The position numbers and the translations under genes are program-made. This document shows, in pieces, positions 5,434 to 11,611 of a DNA stretch of 11,611 bases. The DNA is from Betaproteobacteria bacterium. Lineage in GTDB: Bacteria > Pseudomonadota > Gammaproteobacteria > Burkholderiales > Usitatibacteraceae. Numbering within the stretch: the first letter of the stretch is position 1; each line of letters starts with the position of its first letter. Below the pieces are notes generated by a model, which was given only the letters and a program-made list of their open reading frames with translations, was not told where the DNA came from and searched no databases. The DNA lies in contig PQAI01000183.1 of NCBI GenBank assembly GCA_003105245.1, positions 1 through 11,611 on the forward strand. Reading direction: 5' to 3'.

Positions 5434-7182
5434 ATGTCGACCACGACTCGCAAGTCCTCCGCACCGGTTGCCACGAGGGAGTTTCGCGCCAGGGCCATCA
5501 GCGCCGGGCTCGCCGCCGCGGGTATCGCGGGAAGCCTCGCGCTGCCCGTCCCGGTCGCGCTGGCGGCGGAGCCGGCCGAGGAGATCTACGCGCAGGAGGC
5601 GCCGCTGCAGCTGGCACAGGCCGGCTCGCCGATGATCGCGCTCAACGACGCGGCCAACATCGCCGTCGTCCCGCCCATGGCTCGGCTCACGTCGCCGCAG
5701 GGGCTCCAGGTTTCGGTGCAGCCGATGCGCCCGGCGCTCGCCAAGCGGGCCTCCGACACCCTGGCCGCGCCGGCCATCATGCCCGCGTCCGCCTACTGCT
5801 ACATCGACCTGGTCGTCGACCTGGCCAAGGGCATCTCCTTCCCGCCGGCCATCGTCGGCACCTCGACGCCGCGCCGGGTGACGGTCACCAACGCCGGAGC
5901 CGAGCCGAAGAGCGTGGGCCCGCTGGTCTCCACCAGCGGGGATTTCACCTCGGAGTCGAATTGCTCCGGAACCCTCGCGCCCGGAGAGTCGTGCACCATC
6001 GAGCTCGCGTTCGCGCCGAAGTCGTCCGGAACGCTGGCGGGCGAGCTGTCGATCGGCTCCGGCGTGGAGGAGATGCTGGCCGTGCCCCTCGTCGGCACGG
6101 CCTCGGCCTACGGGCCGACCCCGTATGTCTGGCCGGATTGCCTCGACTTCGGGTCGGCCTACGTCGGCACGAGTTCCTATACCGACTACGTGTACATCGA
6201 CAACTACGACTATTTCGAGTCGGGGACGCCCCTCGAGATCTCGAGCTTCACCATGACCAATCCGGCGTTCGTGATCGACGAGAACGAGTGCCTGGGTCCC
6301 ATCGCGCCCTACGACTACTGCTACATATACATGTATTTCCGGCCCGGGTCCGTCGGCCCGATCCAGGGCACGCTGGAGATGCGCAGCAACGCGGAGCCCG
6401 GCTGGCCCTTGGGCCCCGTCCTGCTCCTGGGATACGGGCTCGCCGCGCCCGCGGGAACGCTGGTGCGAAGCCCCTCCAGCCTCCTGTTCGGCGCCCAGGA
6501 CGTCGGCACCACGAGCGAGGCCCAGGTGATCACGCTCAAGAACCAGCCCTCGTCCCTGCCGGCCCAGCAGGCCGCCGGAACGGCCAACATCACCGAGATG
6601 CCGCTTTCCTTCGGGGCGCCGGTCCAGATCAGCTCGATCACGGCAACCGGGGATTTCACCCAGACCAACGACTGCGGCAAGCTCGACGTCGGCGAGTCCT
6701 GCCGCGTCAGCGTGACGTTCAAGCCGACGGCGGAAGGCGAGCGCCGCGGCACGGTGACCGTCCAGAGCAACGCGTCCAATCCCACGGTGGTGACCCAGCT
6801 CCTGGGTACCGGGACGCTGCCGGCGGTTCCCGCCATCCAGCTCTCGCCCACGTCGACTTCCTTCGGCAACACCGTGATGGGGCGGCCGGGCGAGAAGAAG
6901 ACGATCACCATCAAGAGCATCGGCCGCGCCGACCTGCAGATCACGAACATCTACGTGACCGGCGACTATTCGGTGACCCACGGCTGCCCGGCCACCCTGG
7001 CCCCCGATGCCCAGTGCACGGCGACGGTCGGCTTCAACCCCACCATCTCCGGAAGCCGACCGGGCGCCCTGGTGGTCGAGAGCAACGCCACGCCGCCGGT
7101 CACCCAGGCGACCCTCAGCGGCAAGGGCTGCCGCATTTTCGGGCCCTCCGGGACGCGGCTTTCCGCTCCCATCTGCAACTGA
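5434..7182 (+). CDS. Exported choice-of-anchor-D (ASH-type Ig-like) repeat protein with Cys pairs
   Basis: The product has 582 residues. A long signal peptide (about 1-44) has a basic, Ser/Thr-rich start, a hydrophobic core and the cleavage site ALA|A45. A low-complexity segment (45-120) follows. Four tandem Ig-like beta domains then run to about residue 565. Each contains a G(D/N)F- or AFV-type strand and a Cys pair 9-10 residues apart: NCSGTLAPGESC (177/187), ECLGPIAPYDYC (286/296), DCGKLDVGESC (414/423) and GCPATLAPDAQC (518/528). Each pair is followed by a (V/I)xxxFxP-like strand and a closing GT(L/V) and GxG. This is the pattern of choice-of-anchor D / ASH (HYDIN-like) domains, usually adhesive or structural. 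The tail holds two more cysteines (566, 581), which could bond to each other. Domain 2 is unusually Tyr-rich. No LPXTG, PEP-CTERM or membrane anchor is visible at the C-terminus. The start has AGGAGA 7 bases upstream. It is the last gene of its group. Confidence 0.8.
   Translation: MSTTTRKSSAPVATREFRARAISAGLAAAGIAGSLALPVPVALAAEPAEEIYAQEAPLQLAQAGSPMIALNDAANIAVVPPMARLTSPQGLQVSVQPMRPALAKRASDTLAAPAIMPASAYCYIDLVVDLAKGISFPPAIVGTSTPRRVTVTNAGAEPKSVGPLVSTSGDFTSESNCSGTLAPGESCTIELAFAPKSSGTLAGELSIGSGVEEMLAVPLVGTASAYGPTPYVWPDCLDFGSAYVGTSSYTDYVYIDNYDYFESGTPLEISSFTMTNPAFVIDENECLGPIAPYDYCYIYMYFRPGSVGPIQGTLEMRSNAEPGWPLGPVLLLGYGLAAPAGTLVRSPSSLLFGAQDVGTTSEAQVITLKNQPSSLPAQQAAGTANITEMPLSFGAPVQISSITATGDFTQTNDCGKLDVGESCRVSVTFKPTAEGERRGTVTVQSNASNPTVVTQLLGTGTLPAVPAIQLSPTSTSFGNTVMGRPGEKKTITIKSIGRADLQITNIYVTGDYSVTHGCPATLAPDAQCTATVGFNPTISGSRPGALVVESNATPPVTQATLSGKGCRIFGPSGTRLSAPICN
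5806..7128 (+). repeat. Four tandem Ig-like domain repeats in the anchor-D protein
   Basis: Residues about 125-565 consist of four divergent copies of one beta domain, roughly 100-120 residues each. They are recognisable by the recurring Cys-x(8-9)-Cys hairpin, the preceding -(G)(D)F- strand and the closing GTG or GKG turn. Copies 1, 3 and 4 are close to the family consensus (LAPGESC, LDVGESC, LAPDAQC). Copy 2 is the outlier, with APYDYC and many tyrosines. The copies differ too much at DNA level for recent slippage. Confidence 0.7.
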
Positions 7183-7206
7183 CCCCGCACGCGCGCCCGG
7201 TAGTCC

Positions 7207-7234
7207 GACCCCCGCCCCGGCGGGGGTCTTTGTT
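7207..7234 (+). terminator. Rho-independent terminator of the four-gene surface-protein operon
   Basis: A perfect 9-base-pair stem (GACCCCCGC at 7207-7215 with GCGGGGGTC at 7220-7228) encloses a CCCG loop and is followed directly by TTTGTT. It lies 24 bases after the stop of the Ig-like repeat protein and before the transporter genes. It therefore marks the boundary between two transcription units. Confidence 0.85.
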
Positions 7235-7262
7235 GCGACCGCCGGAAAGCGTGGGTTAGCAT
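7233..7262 (+). promoter_or_regulatory. Weak candidate promoter for the ABC importer operon
   Basis: TTGCGA (7233-7238) and TAGCAT (7257-7262) are spaced 18 bases and each matches the sigma-70 consensus at four of six positions. They lie immediately after the terminator and about 70 bases before the first transporter gene, where a promoter is expected. The -35 element overlaps the terminator's T tract. The matches are modest. Confidence 0.25.
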
Positions 7263-7334
7263 GCGGACTTGCTTGCCCGCCGAGGGCGCCCCGATCGCAT
7301 CCGGGGTCCCCGGCAACCTCCCTTCCCGGACGCG

Positions 7335-8099
7335 ATGGCCGACGACATCATCCTCGAGACCCGAGGACTCACAAAGGAGTTCAAGGGTTTCGTCGCGGTC
7401 GACCACGTCGACCTCAAGGTGCGGCGCGGAACGATCCACGCCCTCATCGGCCCCAATGGCGCCGGCAAGACCACCACCTTCAACCTGCTCACGAAGTTCC
7501 TGCCGCCCACCTCCGGGACGATCCTCTTCAACGGCCAGGACATCACCCACGACAAGCCCGCGGACGTCGCCCGGCGCGGAATCATCCGTTCCTTCCAGAT
7601 CTCGGCCGTCTTCCCCAACCTCACGGTGCTGGAGAACGTGCGCATCGCGCTGCAGCGCAGCCTCGGCACGAGCTTCCACTTCTGGAAGTCCGAGTCGTCG
7701 CTCGACTCGCTCAACGACCGGGCGCTCGCCATCCTGGACCGCGTGGACCTGCGGCGCTTCGCGCAGACCAACGCCGTCGAGCTCGCCTACGGGCGCAAGC
7801 GCACGCTCGAGATCGCGACCACGCTGGCGATGGAGCCCGAGCTCATGCTCCTGGACGAGCCCACCTCCGGCATGGGCCACGAGGACGTCGACCTGGTGAA
7901 GAACCTCATCAAGGAGGTCGCCAAGGGGCGCACCGTCCTCATGGTCGAGCACAACATGGGGGTGGTCTCCGGCATCTGCGACACGATCACCGTGCTCACG
8001 CGCGGCGCGGTCCTCACCGAGGGGCCCTACGCCGAGGTCTCCGCCAACCCGCAGGTCATCGAGGCCTACATGGGCTCGACGCAGGCCGCCCATGGCTGA
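7335..8099 (+). CDS. livG: Branched-chain-amino-acid-type ABC importer ATPase, LivG family
   Basis: The product has 254 residues, the usual LivG length. Motifs in order: Walker A GPNGAGKT (39-46, with Lys45), Q-loop RSFQ (Gln88), a LivG-type signature LAYGRKRTLEIA (150-161), Walker B LMLLDE (170-175, catalytic Glu175), the LivG-like D-loop region SGMGHED, and the switch His206 in LMVEHN. All catalytic residues are present. It should form a cytoplasmic heterodimer with the LivF-type ATPase encoded next and drive the LivH/LivM permease. The ATG at 7335 is chosen because family similarity starts at once (ILETRGLTKEF). The frame is open to a TTG at 7269, which would add 22 non-family residues. 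The ribosome binding site is weak. The gene overlaps the next by 8 bases (8092-8099), indicating translational coupling. It is first in the operon, which is an uncommon order since binding-protein genes often lead. Confidence 0.9.
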   Translation: MADDIILETRGLTKEFKGFVAVDHVDLKVRRGTIHALIGPNGAGKTTTFNLLTKFLPPTSGTILFNGQDITHDKPADVARRGIIRSFQISAVFPNLTVLENVRIALQRSLGTSFHFWKSESSLDSLNDRALAILDRVDLRRFAQTNAVELAYGRKRTLEIATTLAMEPELMLLDEPTSGMGHEDVDLVKNLIKEVAKGRTVLMVEHNMGVVSGICDTITVLTRGAVLTEGPYAEVSANPQVIEAYMGSTQAAHG

Positions 8100-8796
8100 A
8101 GTCCTGCGCGTCGAGCACCTGCACGCCTGGTACGGCGAGTCGCACATCCTGCACGGCGTCGACCTCACCGTGAACAAGGGCGAGGTCGTGACGCTGCTCG
8201 GCCGCAACGGCTCCGGGCGCACGACGACGCTCAAGTCCATCATGGGGCTCGTGGGGCGGCGCTCCGGTTCCATCGTGGTGAACGGCCAGGAGACGGTCGC
8301 CTGGCCCACCCACAGGGTCGCGCACCTGGGGATCGGCTACTGCCCCGAGGAGCGCGCCATCTTCTCCAGCCTCTCGGTCGAGGAGAACCTGATGCTCCCT
8401 CCGCGCATCGGCGAGGGCGGAATGAGCGTGGAGGAGATCTACGAGATGTTCCCCAACCTGCGCGAGCGCAGGAAGACGGCGCAGGGCACCAAGCTCTCGG
8501 GAGGCGAGCAGCAGATGCTCGCCATGGCGCGTATCCTGCGGACGGGGGCGCACCTGCTGCTCCTCGACGAGATCACCGAGGGCCTCGCCCCGGTGATCGT
8601 CCAGGCGCTGGGGCGCGTCATCGTCAAGCTCAAGGAACGCGGCTTCACCATCGTGCTGGTGGAGCAGAACTTCCGTTTCGCCGCGCCGCTCGCGGACCGC
8701 TTCTACGTGATGGAGCACGGCAAGATCGCGGAGTCGTTCACCGCCTCCGAGCTGGAAAGCAAGACGCAGCTGCTGCACGAATACCTGGGTGTGTGA
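8092..8796 (+). CDS. livF: Branched-chain-amino-acid-type ABC importer ATPase, LivF family, with atypical Walker A
   Basis: The product has 234 residues, normal for LivF. The ABC signature LSGGEQQ (135-141) and Walker B LLLLDE (155-160) are intact, and the TEGLAP D-loop is typical of LivF. Three positions are unusual. Walker A reads GRNGSGRT (37-44) with Arg43 in place of the invariant Lys. The Q-loop region reads CPEERAIF where LivF normally has PQGR, so Glu86 replaces Gln. Walker B is followed by Ile161 instead of Pro. The H-loop reads VEQN, with Gln191 in the His position, which is usual in LivF. I recall similar Arg-containing Walker A sequences in some betaproteobacterial LivF homologues, so this may be a subfamily trait rather than a broken gene. 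The reading frame is intact. It overlaps livG by 8 bases and is followed after 28 bases by the binding-protein gene. Confidence 0.88.
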   Translation: MAEVLRVEHLHAWYGESHILHGVDLTVNKGEVVTLLGRNGSGRTTTLKSIMGLVGRRSGSIVVNGQETVAWPTHRVAHLGIGYCPEERAIFSSLSVEENLMLPPRIGEGGMSVEEIYEMFPNLRERRKTAQGTKLSGGEQQMLAMARILRTGAHLLLLDEITEGLAPVIVQALGRVIVKLKERGFTIVLVEQNFRFAAPLADRFYVMEHGKIAESFTASELESKTQLLHEYLGV

Positions 8797-8810
8797 CCAA
8801 CGAAGGCAAG

Positions 8811-8816
8811 AGGAGA
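8811..8816 (+). promoter_or_regulatory. Strong ribosome binding site for the binding-protein gene
   Basis: AGGAGA lies 8 bases before the ATG at 8825. It selects that start over an upstream in-frame start at 8789, which overlaps livF and would add 12 residues before the signal peptide. A strong site fits the need for excess binding protein over the other importer subunits. Confidence 0.65.
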
Positions 8817-8824
8817 CCGAAACC

Positions 8825-10048
8825 ATGCATTTCAAGCGCAAGCTGATTTCCACCGCCGCCATCCTGGCCCTCTCGGCCGGGGCGGCCCACGCCCAGATCT
8901 CGGGCAACGTGATCAAGATCGGCGTCCTGAACGACCAGTCCGGCACCTACGCCGACCTCGCGGGCCCCGGTTCGACGCTCGCCGCGAAGATGGCGGTCGA
9001 GGACTTCAAGGCGGCCAACAAGGGCTTCACGACCCCCATCGAGGTCATCGCGGCCGACCACCAGAACAAGCCCGACGTGGGCTCGCAGATCGCGCGCAAG
9101 TGGTACGACAGCGACGGCGTCGACGTCATCGTGGACGTGCCGACCTCCTCGGTGGCGCTCGCCGTGAACCAGGTGACGAAGGAGAAGGGCAAGGCCCTCA
9201 TCGTCTCCACCGGCGCCTCCTCGGACCTCACCGGCAAGGCCTGCTCGCCCAACACGGTGCACTGGACCTACGACACCTGGCAGCTCGCCAACGGCACCGG
9301 CAGCGCCATCGTGAAGACCGGCGGCGACACCTGGTTCTTCCTGACGGCCGACTACGCCTTCGGCCACGCGCTCGAGCGCGACACCGAGGCGGTCGTCATC
9401 AAGAACGGCGGCAAGGTGCTGGGCAAGGTGCGCCACCCGTTCCCGACGGCCGACTTCTCGTCCTTCCTGCTGCAGGCCCAGGCCTCCAAGGCGAAGATCA
9501 TCGGCCTGGCCAACGCCGGCGCCGACACCACCAACGCCATCAAGCAGGCGGCCGAGTTCGGCATCGTGAAGGGCGGCCAGAACCTCGCCGGCCTGCTGGT
9601 GTTCCTCACCGACGTGCACGCGCTGGGCCTGGAGAAGGCGCAGGGCCTCATCTTCACCGAGAGCTTCTACTGGGACCTCAACGACCAGACGCGCGCGTGG
9701 TCGAAGCGCTACGGCGCGCAGATCGGCGGCAAGATGCCCTCGATGGGGCAGGCGGGCGTCTACGCGGGCGTGCTGCACTACCTCAAGGCCGTGGCGGCCC
9801 TCAAGAGCGACGACGGCACGAAGGTCGTGGCCAAGATGAAGGAGCTGCCGACCGACGACCCGCTCTTCGGCAAGGGCAGCATCCGCGCCGACGGCCGCAA
9901 GATCCACACCTCCTACCTCTTCGAGGTGAAGAAGCCCTCCGAGTCGAAGGGGCCCTGGGACTATTACAAGGTCAGGGCCACCGTGCCGGCAGACCAGGCC
10001 TTCCGCCCGATGGCGGAAGGCGGCTGCCCGCTGGTGGCCGCGAAGTAA
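8825..10048 (+). CDS. Periplasmic substrate-binding protein of a HAAT-family ABC importer (LivK-like)
   Basis: The product has 407 residues. The signal peptide (1-23) ends AHA|Q24 and has no lipobox, so the mature protein is periplasmic. The mature start, IKIGVLNDQSGTYADLAGPG (30-49), is the first strand and ligand-loop motif of Peripla_BP_6 (type I fold) binding proteins, followed by AAKMAVEDF. Conserved landmarks include the ligand-loop TGASSDLTG (129-137) and the hinge-side segment TADYAFGHALE (174-184). Cys140 (KACSPN) and Cys401 (GGCPLV, near the C-terminus) probably form a disulfide tying the tail to the N-terminal lobe. The protein belongs to a LivK-like branch longer than E. coli LivK. 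Related proteins in proteobacteria bind amino acids, amides or aromatic acids, so the ligand is not assigned. It lies between the ATPase and permease genes of the same operon. Confidence 0.88.
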   Translation: MHFKRKLISTAAILALSAGAAHAQISGNVIKIGVLNDQSGTYADLAGPGSTLAAKMAVEDFKAANKGFTTPIEVIAADHQNKPDVGSQIARKWYDSDGVDVIVDVPTSSVALAVNQVTKEKGKALIVSTGASSDLTGKACSPNTVHWTYDTWQLANGTGSAIVKTGGDTWFFLTADYAFGHALERDTEAVVIKNGGKVLGKVRHPFPTADFSSFLLQAQASKAKIIGLANAGADTTNAIKQAAEFGIVKGGQNLAGLLVFLTDVHALGLEKAQGLIFTESFYWDLNDQTRAWSKRYGAQIGGKMPSMGQAGVYAGVLHYLKAVAALKSDDGTKVVAKMKELPTDDPLFGKGSIRADGRKIHTSYLFEVKKPSESKGPWDYYKVRATVPADQAFRPMAEGGCPLVAAK

Positions 10049-10070
10049 TCGACAGCGGGAACCGTGATCG

Positions 10071-10095
10071 AGCGGACGCCCTCCGGGGCGCCGCT
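10071..10095 (+). promoter_or_regulatory. UCCG-tetraloop hairpin between the binding-protein and livH genes
   Basis: AGCGG (10071-10075) pairs with CCGCT (10091-10095) and CGCCC (10077-10081) pairs with GGGCG (10086-10090), with a single bulged A at 10076. The loop is TCCG closed by C-G, which in RNA is the exceptionally stable UNCG tetraloop class. It occupies the middle of the 76-base gap after the binding-protein gene. No T tract follows, so it is unlikely to be a full terminator. A role as a 3' stabiliser of the binding-protein message or as a partial attenuator lowering permease expression is inferred from its position. Confidence 0.5.
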
Positions 10096-10124
10096 CATCA
10101 CGACCGGACAGCCACGCCGCGGAC

Positions 10125-11009
10125 ATGACGGAAATTTTCGGAAAACCGCTGCCCGTCATCCTCGGGCAGACCTTGATCGGGCTGATCAACGGGTCGTTCT
10201 ACGCCCTGCTGTCGCTGGGGCTCGCGGTCATCTTCGGGCTGCTCAACATCATCAACTTCACCCACGGCGCGCAGTACATGATGGGCGCGTTCGCGGCGTA
10301 CTTCCTGCTGAACAAGCTGGGCGTCAACTACTGGTGGGCGCTCCTCGTCGCGCCGCTCGCGGTGGGCGTCACGGGCATGGTCATCGAGCGCCTCATGCTC
10401 TCGCGGCTCTACAAGCTCGACCACCTCTACGGGCTGCTGCTCACCTTCGGCCTCGCCCTCATCATCCAGGGCGTCTTCCGGCAGGAGTTCGGCTCCACGG
10501 GCCTGCCGTACTCGATCCCCGAGAGCCTGTCCGGCGGCCAGAACCTCGGCTTCATGTTCCTGCCGAACTACCGCGCCTGGGTGATCGCGGCCTCGCTCTT
10601 CACCTGCCTCGCCACGTGGTTCGTGATCGAGCGCACCAAGCTCGGCGCCTACCTGCGCGCGGCGACGGAGAACCCGGCGATGGTGCAGGCCTTCGGCGTC
10701 AACGTGCCGCGCATGATCACGCTCACCTACGGCTTCGGCGTGGCGCTGGCGGCGCTCGCGGGCGTGATGGCCGCGCCCATCTACCAGGTCAACCCGCTCA
10801 TGGGCGCCGACACGATCATCGTGGTGTTCGCGGTCGTGGTGATCGGCGGCATGGGCTCCATCATGGGCGCGGTGGTCACCGGCTTCGGCCTGGGGATCAT
10901 CGAGGGGCTCACGAAGGTCTTCTACCCCGAGGCGTCGAACACGGTGATCTTCGTGATCATGGCCATCGTCCTCATGATCCGGCCGCAGGGCCTCTTCGGG
11001 AGCCGCTGA
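10125..11009 (+). CDS. livH: ABC importer inner-membrane permease, LivH family
   Basis: The product has 294 residues, typical for LivH. It is highly hydrophobic with about eight membrane segments. The signature near the N-terminus, NGSFYALLSLGLAVIFGLLN followed by NFTHG (43-48), is diagnostic of LivH permeases. The cytoplasmic coupling loop RTKLGAYLRAATENPAMVQA (170-189), followed by FGVNV, contacts the ATPase subunits. The region VFAVVVIGGMGSIMGAVVTG and the closing IRPQGLFGS are also family hallmarks. It forms the translocation pore with LivM. The gene starts 76 bases after the binding-protein stop with only a weak ribosome binding site (GGA close to the ATG), and ends 3 bases before livM, so these two are translated together. 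Confidence 0.92.
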   Translation: MTEIFGKPLPVILGQTLIGLINGSFYALLSLGLAVIFGLLNIINFTHGAQYMMGAFAAYFLLNKLGVNYWWALLVAPLAVGVTGMVIERLMLSRLYKLDHLYGLLLTFGLALIIQGVFRQEFGSTGLPYSIPESLSGGQNLGFMFLPNYRAWVIAASLFTCLATWFVIERTKLGAYLRAATENPAMVQAFGVNVPRMITLTYGFGVALAALAGVMAAPIYQVNPLMGADTIIVVFAVVVIGGMGSIMGAVVTGFGLGIIEGLTKVFYPEASNTVIFVIMAIVLMIRPQGLFGSR

Positions 11010-11012
11010 CCC

Positions 11013-11611
11013 ATGGCCACCGACGCCTACAAGCCGCACGTCTCCCGCGACGACGCCGCGGAGGCCCGCTACGAGCGCAGGGCGTTCGTCGTGATGATGG
11101 CGCTCTTCCTCGCCGCGCCCGCGTTCGTCTACCCCGTGTTCGTGATGAAGGCCCTGTGCTTCGCGCTCTTCGCGTGCGCCTTCAACCTGCTGCTGGGCTT
11201 CGGCGGGCTGCTGTCCTTCGGCCACGCCATGTTCCTCGGCATGGCGGGCTACGTCTCGGCGCATGCGGCGAAGGTCTGGGGGTTCCCGCCCGAATTCGCC
11301 ATCCTCGCGGGGACGGCCGCGGCCGTCGTGCTGGGTGTGCCGGCGGGACTGCTGGCGATCCGGCGCCAGGGCATCTACTTCGCCATGATCACGCTGGCGC
11401 TCGCGCAGATGGTCTTCTTCTTCAGCCTGCAGGCGCCGTTCACGGGCGGCGAGGACGGCATCCAGTCCGTGCCCCGGGGCACGTTCCTGGGGCTGTTCGA
11501 CCTGAAGGACACGCTCGTCCTCTACTACGTGGTGCTGGCGATCTTCACCGCGGGGTTCCTCCTGATCTACCGCATCATCCACTCGCCCTTCGGCCAGGTG
11601 CTCAAGGCCAT
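11013..11611 (+). CDS. livM: ABC importer inner-membrane permease, LivM family (3' end beyond the window)
   Basis: The frame is open from the ATG at 11013 to the right edge, giving 199 complete codons. GGGAG at 10998-11002 precedes the start by 10 bases, and the gap to livH is 3 bases. A hydrophilic, charged N-terminal tail of about 23 residues leads into membrane segments. Hallmarks are NLLLGFGGLLSFGHAMFLG (58-76), IYFAMITLALAQM (121-133) and TGGEDGI (144-150), all characteristic of LivM permeases. The visible end, SPFGQVLKA, is the start of the coupling loop that contacts the ATPases. Full-length homologues are generally over 300 residues, so roughly the last third is missing from this window. 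It is the partner of LivH and the last visible gene of the importer operon. Confidence 0.92.
   Translation, partial: MATDAYKPHVSRDDAAEARYERRAFVVMMALFLAAPAFVYPVFVMKALCFALFACAFNLLLGFGGLLSFGHAMFLGMAGYVSAHAAKVWGFPPEFAILAGTAAAVVLGVPAGLLAIRRQGIYFAMITLALAQMVFFFSLQAPFTGGEDGIQSVPRGTFLGLFDLKDTLVLYYVVLAIFTAGFLLIYRIIHSPFGQVLKA

Noticed and set aside
5434..7182. Short direct repeats in the anchor-D gene as a CRISPR or recent tandem repeat
   Set aside because: The repeated units are protein domains of about 100 residues with divergent DNA. There are no short identical direct repeats or spacers.
7269..7334. Upstream in-frame TTG start for livG
   Set aside because: It would add 22 Arg/Pro-rich residues with no family counterpart. 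The ATG at 7335 places the LivG homology at the normal N-terminus.
8092..8796. livF as a pseudogene because the Walker A lysine is missing
   Set aside because: The frame is intact, the other ABC motifs and length are normal, and it overlaps livG in a coupled arrangement. The substitution looks like a functional or subfamily variant.
10098..11582. A 494-residue minus-strand frame opposite livH and livM
   Set aside because: The translation is dominated by Glu, Asp, His, Arg and Val, the usual antisense image of hydrophobic membrane-protein codons, with no domain.

Overview
The window is GC-rich with short intergenic gaps. It reads as a chromosomal segment of a Gram-negative proteobacterium, most likely a betaproteobacterium (Burkholderiales-like). 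This is inferred from composition, Sec signal peptides, a predicted outer-membrane barrel and a complete branched-chain-amino-acid-type (HAAT) ABC importer. No RNA genes, insertion sequences, CRISPR arrays or phage genes are visible.

Layout. (1) Positions 1-203, minus strand: the N-terminus of an enoyl-CoA hydratase/isomerase, cut by the left edge. (2) Positions 204-436: a divergent control region. It holds a candidate extended -10 promoter for the hydratase and a leader hairpin for the plus-strand genes. (3) Positions 437-7182: four tightly packed plus-strand genes (gaps of 12, 28 and 1 bp) that look like one operon. They encode a TPR plus beta-barrel protein resembling Slam (the type XI secretion translocator), a secreted FecR-domain protein with two TbpB-like barrel modules, a GT1-like GT-B glycosyltransferase, and a secreted protein with four cysteine-paired Ig-like (choice-of-anchor-D/ASH-type) repeats. 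A strong intrinsic terminator closes the group at 7207-7234. (4) Positions 7335-11611: an ABC importer operon in the order livG, livF, livK-like, livH, livM. The last gene runs off the right edge. A UCCG-tetraloop hairpin lies between the binding-protein gene and livH.

How the genes may work together. The four-gene operon is the most unusual part. Its content fits a self-contained surface-display or secretion module: an outer-membrane translocator, a cargo carrying the barrel type that Slam proteins recognise, a second exported Ig-like protein, and a cytoplasmic glycosyltransferase that might modify one of them or a shared glycan. Protein architectures and gene order are directly visible. The functional link between them is inference. 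The importer operon is conventional in content. Its LivF-type ATPase has an arginine in place of the Walker A lysine and a glutamate in the Q-loop, whereas its LivG partner is canonical. This suggests asymmetric ATP sites. The substrate cannot be read from sequence; an amino acid or an aromatic or other carboxylic acid is plausible.
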